64,000 bases of DNA from Gracilibacillus orientalis. GTDB taxonomy: Bacteria > Bacillota > Bacilli > Bacillales > Amphibacillaceae. The stretch lies in assembly GCF_900114645.1 (NCBI RefSeq), contig NZ_FOTR01000013.1, positions 36,248 to 100,247 of the forward strand, read 5' to 3'. The notes beneath the pieces are model-generated. The model was not told the DNA's origin and did no database searches. It saw only the letters and a list, made by a program, of their open reading frames with translations. Shown one piece after another: positions 60,157-64,000 of this stretch. The position numbers were made by a program, and so were the translations under genes. How positions within the stretch are numbered: position 1 is the first letter of the stretch; each line of letters begins with the position of its first letter.

Positions 60157-60708
60157 TTAATCTACGAAGCCGATATTATCCACTGGCCAATACGTTACAC
60201 CAGCAATTCCAACTATTTGATCCATCGGTATAAATCCTAGATGTCTACCATCTGTTGAATTTGGCCTATTATCTCCCAGAACAAATACATGTCCCTCTGG
60301 AACTTCTTCTGCATTGCCTGGGATATCTTGTAATGAAAAATTCGTTGTGTAATTTGATTGGTCGTTGGCTATTTCTGCATCAATAAATGGTTCTTCAACT
60401 GGTTGTCCATTTATAAATAACTGATCATCTTTATACACAATGGAGTCACCTGGCAAACCAATCACCCTTTTTATGTAATCCTTCTTAGCCGTAGCATGAA
60501 AAACGACAACATCAAAACGATCTGGTTCACCAAACATTAAACTTACCTTATTTACTATAATTCGATCCTTATCCTCTAGATTTGGTAACATGGATGGACC
60601 TTCAACTACAATAGGAACCGCAATAAACATACGAAATATAATTACGATTAAAGCCGTAATAACAATGGTTTTTATCCAGTCGACCCAGTCAATCTTTTTT
60701 TCAGTCAT
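60157..60708 (-). CDS. sipS: Type I signal peptidase
   Basis: 183 residues from the ATG at 60706-60708. One N-terminal membrane helix, then the catalytic Ser in GPSMLPN (about residue 39) and Lys in KDYIKRVIGLPGD (about 80), and a final GDNRPNSTDGRHLGFI motif. It removes signal peptides at the outer face of the membrane. It sits between rplS and rbgA; this place is occupied by a signal peptidase gene in several Bacillaceae but not B. subtilis. Confidence 0.95.
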   Translation of the reverse strand: MTEKKIDWVDWIKTIVITALIVIIFRMFIAVPIVVEGPSMLPNLEDKDRIIVNKVSLMFGEPDRFDVVVFHATAKKDYIKRVIGLPGDSIVYKDDQLFINGQPVEEPFIDAEIANDQSNYTTNFSLQDIPGNAEEVPEGHVFVLGDNRPNSTDGRHLGFIPMDQIVGIAGVTYWPVDNIGFVD

Positions 60709-60960
60709 AAAAAGATTCCTTTCTTTCATACACTACAAGTACTTCCAAAATATTAAATAGATAAAGTGAGACTTCCATCATTGGGTTTCTACGGACGATC
60801 AGCACCATGATAAAAATGTGACTTCTCGCCAAATACTGACGAAGTCTTAGTTTCACATATTCTTCGCACTGAAAATTGTCGTCACGTCGAATGGCCATCT
60901 ATACTAAGATTTTATACTTTCCTAACGTATAAGAAAAGCGAAAAGAACCCGATTAGAAAA
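60709..60960. other. Gap upstream of sipS
   Basis: A 65-codon frame on the minus strand (60701-60898) has no family match I recognise and overlaps the sipS start; I do not call it a gene. The sequence contains partly repeated blocks (GTGAGACTTC, GTGACTTCTCG, GAAGTCTTAG) that suggest a degenerate intergenic repeat. Confidence 0.5.
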
Positions 60961-60980
60961 GTAGCTAATATGGAGTGAAT

Positions 60981-61141
60981 CAACTGAGATAAAGGAAATA
61001 CGGAGAGCTTGCGAGCTGATGCTGACTTTTGACGAACAGGACGTTCTAGTGTCGACGTTTGGTCACAGGACCGTTGAAAGTGCGACTATGTCTGTGACTT
61101 CGCTTAACAGCTCGCAGGTCAACAAGTCTTCTTTATCGTAG
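60981..61141. ncRNA. Nested-stem intergenic element downstream of rplS
   Basis: Three stems nest inside one another: GATAAAGGA (60988-60996) with TTCTTTATC (61129-61137), CTTGCGAGCTG (61008-61018) with CAGCTCGCAGG (61108-61118), and GTCACAG (61062-61068) with CTGTGAC (61092-61098). The GC-rich tract resembles intergenic repeats common in Bacillaceae. Orientation and function are unknown; it could be a structured RNA or a mobile palindromic element. Confidence 0.5.
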
Positions 61142-61201
61142 GGTGATTCGGGAAGTCGGCGCTTGCGTAGACAAGCCCCTAATTTTCTTTCTTATCCTAA
61201 G

Positions 61202-61232
61202 AAAAAGGAGCCTGACTATGCAAGCTCCTTTT
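61202..61232 (-). terminator. Intrinsic terminator of rplS
   Basis: AAAAGGAGC (61203-61211) / GCTCCTTTT (61224-61232), 9-bp stem and 12-nt loop, followed on the minus strand by a T run. 14 bp after the rplS stop. Confidence 0.8.
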
Positions 61233-61245
61233 CACACAATACTCA

Positions 61246-61590
61246 TTAGCGAATTTCTTTGATACGAGCAGCTTTTCCACGTAGGTTACGTAGATAATAA
61301 AGCTTCGCACGACGAACTTTACCACGACGAGGTACTTCGATTTTAGCGATTCGTGGTGAATGCACAGGGAATGTACGTTCAACCCCTACACCATAAGAAA
61401 TTTTACGAACTGTAAATGTTTCACTGATACCACCGTTTTGGCGTTTAATAACAACACCTTCGAATACCTGAATACGTTCACGGTTACCTTCCACAACTTT
61501 CACGTGAACTTTTACCGTATCACCAGCACGAAACTTAGGTAAGTCAGTTTTTAGTTGGTCTTTTGTAATTTCTTCCATTAATTTTTGCAT
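61246..61590 (-). CDS. rplS: 50S ribosomal protein L19
   Basis: 114 residues from the ATG at 61588-61590 ([14 protein letters not shown]), the usual L19 length; the frame extends to 61614 without need. Typical motifs [13 protein letters not shown] and [15 protein letters not shown] are present. It lies at the 30S-50S interface. It has its own promoter, leader and terminator. Confidence 0.97.
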   Translation of the reverse strand: MQKLMEEITKDQLKTDLPKFRAGDTVKVHVKVVEGNRERIQVFEGVVIKRQNGGISETFTVRKISYGVGVERTFPVHSPRIAKIEVPRRGKVRRAKLYYLRNLRGKAARIKEIR

Positions 61591-61680
61591 TCTGTCACAC
61601 TCCTTCCAAACCAATGTTCTTAACGAATTACACGGCAGCGGAACATCGTTTATTCACCTTAAGCGTTCACTTAAGCACAA
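61591..61680 (-). ncRNA. Probable L19 leader in the rplS 5' untranslated region
   Basis: About 90 nt between the predicted start of transcription and rplS. It contains a small hairpin CTTAAG (61658-61663 / 61670-61675) and the block TTCCGCTGCCGTG (complement of 61630-61642), which resembles the L19 leader class known in Firmicutes. Assigned by recall, without a covariance search. Confidence 0.45.
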
Positions 61681-61685
61681 CTATC

Positions 61686-61714
61686 AATATAGCATACCAA
61701 TAAAGAGAATTCAA
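61686..61714 (-). promoter_or_regulatory. Sigma-A promoter of rplS
   Basis: On the minus strand TTGAAT (61709-61714), 17-bp spacer, TATATT (61686-61691) with a TGn extension. The -35 overlaps the end of trmD. Confidence 0.65.
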
Positions 61715-62457
61715 CTATTTTCTTGTGAATTTTCCCATTCTTTTATCCATTTCTCTTCTTTATCCGTTAACTCTAACTGTTGCAATAAATCTTGCCGTCT
61801 AAAATAGGTTCTCTTTAGCGCTTCTTTTCTACGCCATTCTTCAATATGGGCATGATTTCCTGATAACAATACATCAGGGACATTTAAACCACGGAAATCA
61901 GCCGGTCTCGTATAATGGGGATGCTCTAACATACCGGTTGAAAATGAATCCTGAACAGCAGAATCTTCGTTACCTAGTACATCTGGTAACAAGCGGACCA
62001 AACTATCAATCACAACCATGGCGCCTAATTCTCCACCCGTCAGCACATAATCACCAATCGATATCTCATCAGTAACAAGCTCTGTTCTGATTCGCTCATC
62101 ATAGCCCTCGTAATGACCACAAATAAAAATTAAATGTTCTTCTGTGGCAAGTTCTTCTGCTTTCTTTTGCGAAAAGGTCTCACCTTGAGGACACATTAAA
62201 ATAACACGAGGTGGTTTATCAGACGTATTTTTTTCTAGCGCCTCTACTGCATCAAAAATAGGTTGAGGCTTTAATACCATACCTGCGCCTCCACCATACG
62301 GATAATCATCTACTTTATTGTGTTTATTATCCGTATAATCACGAAAATTTACATAATTGTACTGAAAAGCACCTGCCTCATGTGCTTTTTTTAAAATCGA
62401 AGATTGAAAAACGCCATCAAACATTTCCGGAAACAATGATAAAATATCTATTTTCAT
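61711..62457 (-). CDS. trmD: tRNA (guanine37-N1)-methyltransferase
   Basis: 248 residues with the SPOUT knot signature: [28 protein letters not shown] near 109-121, and [15 protein letters not shown] near 132-146. It methylates G37 of tRNAs reading CNN codons and prevents frameshifting. It overlaps rimM by one base. Confidence 0.97.
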   Translation of the reverse strand: MKIDILSLFPEMFDGVFQSSILKKAHEAGAFQYNYVNFRDYTDNKHNKVDDYPYGGGAGMVLKPQPIFDAVEALEKNTSDKPPRVILMCPQGETFSQKKAEELATEEHLIFICGHYEGYDERIRTELVTDEISIGDYVLTGGELGAMVVIDSLVRLLPDVLGNEDSAVQDSFSTGMLEHPHYTRPADFRGLNVPDVLLSGNHAHIEEWRRKEALKRTYFRRQDLLQQLELTDKEEKWIKEWENSQENS

Positions 62458-62966
62458 CAGTCTAATAACCCTTCCATCGGCTCAATTTTAATTTTTTGGT
62501 TTTCAATATCTATTTCTTTTACCACATCTTCAATATATGGAATTAAATATTCTTTCCCATTTTGTGTCACTACCCACACATCATTTGCTCCTGGAGCAAG
62601 TATTTCTTTAACCGTCCCGATTAATTCACTATCAGTTGTTTCTACTTCACAACCAATAATGTCATGATAATAAAACTCATCGGCTTCTAATTCTGTAAGC
62701 TGATCTGTATTAATAACTAACAATGATTCTTTGAAGTGTTCTACATCATTGATATTGTTAAACTCTTCGAAATGCAACAAATCGAAATTTTTGTGAACTC
62801 GATGGCCATCAACGGTAACTGGTTGTAATTCCTGAGTTTCTTTCTCTTTAATCCATAAAGTAGTGCCAATTTCGAAACGTTCTTCGAAATCGGTAATTCG
62901 TACTACTTTTACTTCTCCATTTATCCCATGAGTATTGACAATTTTTCCAACATTTAAATGATTCAT
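62457..62966 (-). CDS. rimM: 16S rRNA processing protein RimM
   Basis: 169 residues: N-terminal RimM domain ([16 protein letters not shown]) and C-terminal PRC-barrel ([10 protein letters not shown] ... [14 protein letters not shown]). It helps assemble the 30S head. It is coupled to trmD and 17 bp downstream of ylqD. Confidence 0.96.
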   Translation of the reverse strand: MNHLNVGKIVNTHGINGEVKVVRITDFEERFEIGTTLWIKEKETQELQPVTVDGHRVHKNFDLLHFEEFNNINDVEHFKESLLVINTDQLTELEADEFYYHDIIGCEVETTDSELIGTVKEILAPGANDVWVVTQNGKEYLIPYIEDVVKEIDIENQKIKIEPMEGLLD

Positions 62967-62983
62967 TTATTTCATACCACCTA

Positions 62984-63370
62984 TTATGTAATTTTCGTAA
63001 TCATGCCGTCTTTCACAGTAACGGATTTTTGTTCTGTTAAATCGTCCCAGCTCATACCTTCTTCGATATCGATAACTGCATCGACTTCTCCATCACTAAT
63101 TTCGCTCCCTGTTGGTAATATTTCCAATTGCTCGAGTTTGTATTTATACCACTTCATATGGTCTTTACGATTCGATATTTCTTTGTTGAACTTGGCTGCG
63201 ATGTCTGCTTTTTTGTTGGTTGAGCGTTGTTCTAATTTTTTTTGCTCAAATTTTAATTGTTCACATTCCTGTTCGAGTTTAAAAATCTTGAATTGGTATT
63301 CTTCTCTTAGTTGTTCTTTACTTTGATCCGTGACTATTTTTTTGACAGCAACTTTTTTAATAATTTTCAT
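62984..63370 (-). CDS. ylqD: YlqD family protein
   Basis: 128 residues from the ATG at 63368-63370 (MKIIKKVAVKKIVTDQSK), the normal family start; the frame runs back to 63517 through repeat DNA and is not used. The middle (~20-75) is a charged coiled coil; the C-terminus is acidic and beta-like (GEVDAVIDIEEG). Conserved in Bacillales between ylqC and rimM; function unknown. An IS element and repeats now separate it from the genes upstream. Confidence 0.88.
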   Translation of the reverse strand: MKIIKKVAVKKIVTDQSKEQLREEYQFKIFKLEQECEQLKFEQKKLEQRSTNKKADIAAKFNKEISNRKDHMKWYKYKLEQLEILPTGSEISDGEVDAVIDIEEGMSWDDLTEQKSVTVKDGMITKIT

Positions 63371-63508
63371 TGTTTCAGCCTCTCTCTCATACCTATTAAA
63401 GAGCATGAAAACACCTAACAAAAGAATAGCATGCCACCAATCCAAAGCGCAAGTATACATTATCGAACAAACCCCACCCCTTTTATCTACCCACACTGAA
63501 ATTCGTAG

Positions 63509-63580
63509 TAGATACAACCTGCGAACTAATGAAAATTTCTATAGAGTGGCTTTCTTCCATTCTGATTGTAGATGAGTGCT
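63509..63580 (+). repeat. R1 repeat, copy c
   Basis: Begins TAGATACAACCTGCGAAC, then TAATGAAAATT, a central TTCTTCCATTCTGATT, and ends GAGTGCTAAA. It matches copies at 7315 and 50390 and runs into R2c. Confidence 0.65.
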
Positions 63581-63587
63581 AAACCGT

Positions 63588-63673
63588 CGCTGCGGAAAAA
63601 TACTCCCTTTCCGTGGGCACGGCTTCAGCTTCCTCGCGAGCAAAGATCGCTCACTGCGGGATCTTCAGCTCGC
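63588..63673 (+). repeat. R2 palindromic repeat, copy c, truncated
   Basis: Starts with GCTGCGGAAAAAT (63589-63601) exactly like R2a, then CTCCCTTTCCGTGGGCACGG and ATCTTCAGCTCGC, but the right half with the closing arm is missing. Homology stops near 63673, where the IS-like end begins. Confidence 0.65.
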
Positions 63674-63745
63674 AGTCAAGTCCTTAATTTTGTGTAAAAG
63701 TAAAAATACAATGTTTCCACCACATATGACGGTTATTTATTTTTT

Positions 63746-63777
63746 CACTGGGGGAAGGGGATCCCCTTCCCCCAGTG
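63746..63777. repeat. Perfect 32-bp palindrome near the IS end
   Basis: CACTGGGGGAAGGGG (63746-63760) and its exact complement meet at a central AT; TTTT and AAAA flanks almost extend the pairing. Very GC-rich compared with its surroundings. It lies just downstream of the transposase and may block read-through transcription. Confidence 0.75.
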
Positions 63778-63805
63778 GAAAATGGGCATGCTATCAAAGT
63801 GCTTT

Positions 63806-64000
63806 TTAATTTTTCAAAAGTGCTCTTTGTTGTTGCTTTGTTTCTGCATATTCCATTAAGTAAGCAGCTAAGAGACGAAAAGCGGATTGAGTGTTTGGAA
63901 AGATCCGGATGACACTCTCACGTCTTCGAACTTCCTCATTTAATCGTTCTAAATGATTGGTACTATGAATAAAAGGATGGTATTTATCCGGTTCATTCAT
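63806..64000 (-). CDS. IS256-family (mutator type) transposase, C-terminal part
   Basis: 64 codons, open to the window edge. The segment STNHLERLNEEVRRRESVIR and then IFPNTQSAFRLLAAYLMEYAE is the C-terminal signature of mutator/IS256 transposases (usual form STNxLERLNxEIRRR...IFPN...RL). The catalytic DDE residues lie mostly outside the window. The ATG at the edge is probably internal. Whether the full gene is intact cannot be seen. Confidence 0.85.
   Translation of the reverse strand: MNEPDKYHPFIHSTNHLERLNEEVRRRESVIRIFPNTQSAFRLLAAYLMEYAETKQQQRALLKN

Larger units (their letters stand above)
63371..63805. other. Gap between ylqD and the transposase
   Basis: 435 bp without a gene. It contains a weak sigma-A-like promoter for ylqD (minus strand, TTGCGC 63447-63452, 18 bp, TATTCT 63423-63428), repeats R1c and R2c, and the end of an IS256-like element. 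Confidence 0.55.
63674..64000 (-). mobile_element. IS256-family insertion sequence, one end
   Basis: The end contains TTTTGTGTAAAAGTAAAA (63689-63706), which looks like an IS256-family terminal repeat, then a 32-bp perfect palindrome (63746-63777), then the transposase. The other end is outside the window. The insertion point inside R2c is inferred from the loss of R2 homology. Confidence 0.6.

Noticed and set aside
60701..60898. 65-codon frame on the minus strand upstream of sipS
   Set aside because: Overlaps the sipS start, has no recognisable family, and lies in repeat-like DNA.
63576..63809. 77-codon plus-strand frame near the window end
   Set aside because: It runs through R2c, the IS end and the 32-bp palindrome, so it is a chance frame.

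Overview
The window is about 64 kb of low-GC Firmicute chromosome. The gene order is the conserved Bacillaceae block that in Bacillus subtilis runs ylqD-rimM-trmD-rplS ... codY-fla/che-rpsB-tsf-pyrH-frr ... polC-rimP-nusA-infB. Here the whole block lies on the minus strand, so transcription runs from high to low coordinates. Protein content, low GC and the intergenic repeats suggest a member of the Bacillaceae near Gracilibacillus, Virgibacillus or Oceanobacillus. The species cannot be named from sequence alone.

From low to high coordinates the regions are as follows. (1) 1-2441 holds the end of the rimP-nusA-ylxR-ylxQ-infB operon (ribosome maturation, transcription elongation, RNase P modulation, initiation factor 2), with infB cut by the window edge. 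(2) 2931-7217 is polC, the replicative polymerase, flanked by terminators and two repeat-rich gaps. (3) 7950-13717 is uppS-cdsA-dxr-rasP-proS (undecaprenyl diphosphate, CDP-diacylglycerol and MEP-pathway enzymes, site-2 protease, prolyl-tRNA synthetase). (4) 13859-17305 is rpsB, tsf, pyrH, frr, with promoters and terminators visible. (5) 17460-46127 is a nearly complete 31-gene fla/che operon from flgB to swrB: basal body, type III export apparatus, hook, switch, chemotaxis core and sigma-D. A candidate sigma-A promoter lies just upstream of flgB, after the codY terminator. (6) 46398-50068 is xerC-hslV-hslU-codY. (7) 50568-55863 holds topA, dprA, sucD and sucC. (8) 55979-63370 holds rnhB with a FliK-like/FlhB-tail-like pair (ylqG, ylqH), rbgA with a signal peptidase gene, rplS, and ylqD-rimM-trmD. 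(9) The window ends inside an IS256-family transposase.

The coding part is mostly ordinary and well conserved. The unusual material is in the gaps: a repeated unit of about 75 bp (R1) in three intergenic regions, a palindromic repeat (R2) of 110-190 bp in three copies, an IS256-like element whose end appears to sit inside one R2 copy, and a long nested-stem element downstream of rplS. trmFO is missing from its usual place between topA and xerC. The best candidates for under-described biology are the separate FliK-like/FlhB-tail pair, which has a partial sigma-D promoter match upstream, the R1/R2 repeat families, and the structured element near 61.0 kb. No tRNA, rRNA, CRISPR array or prophage was seen.
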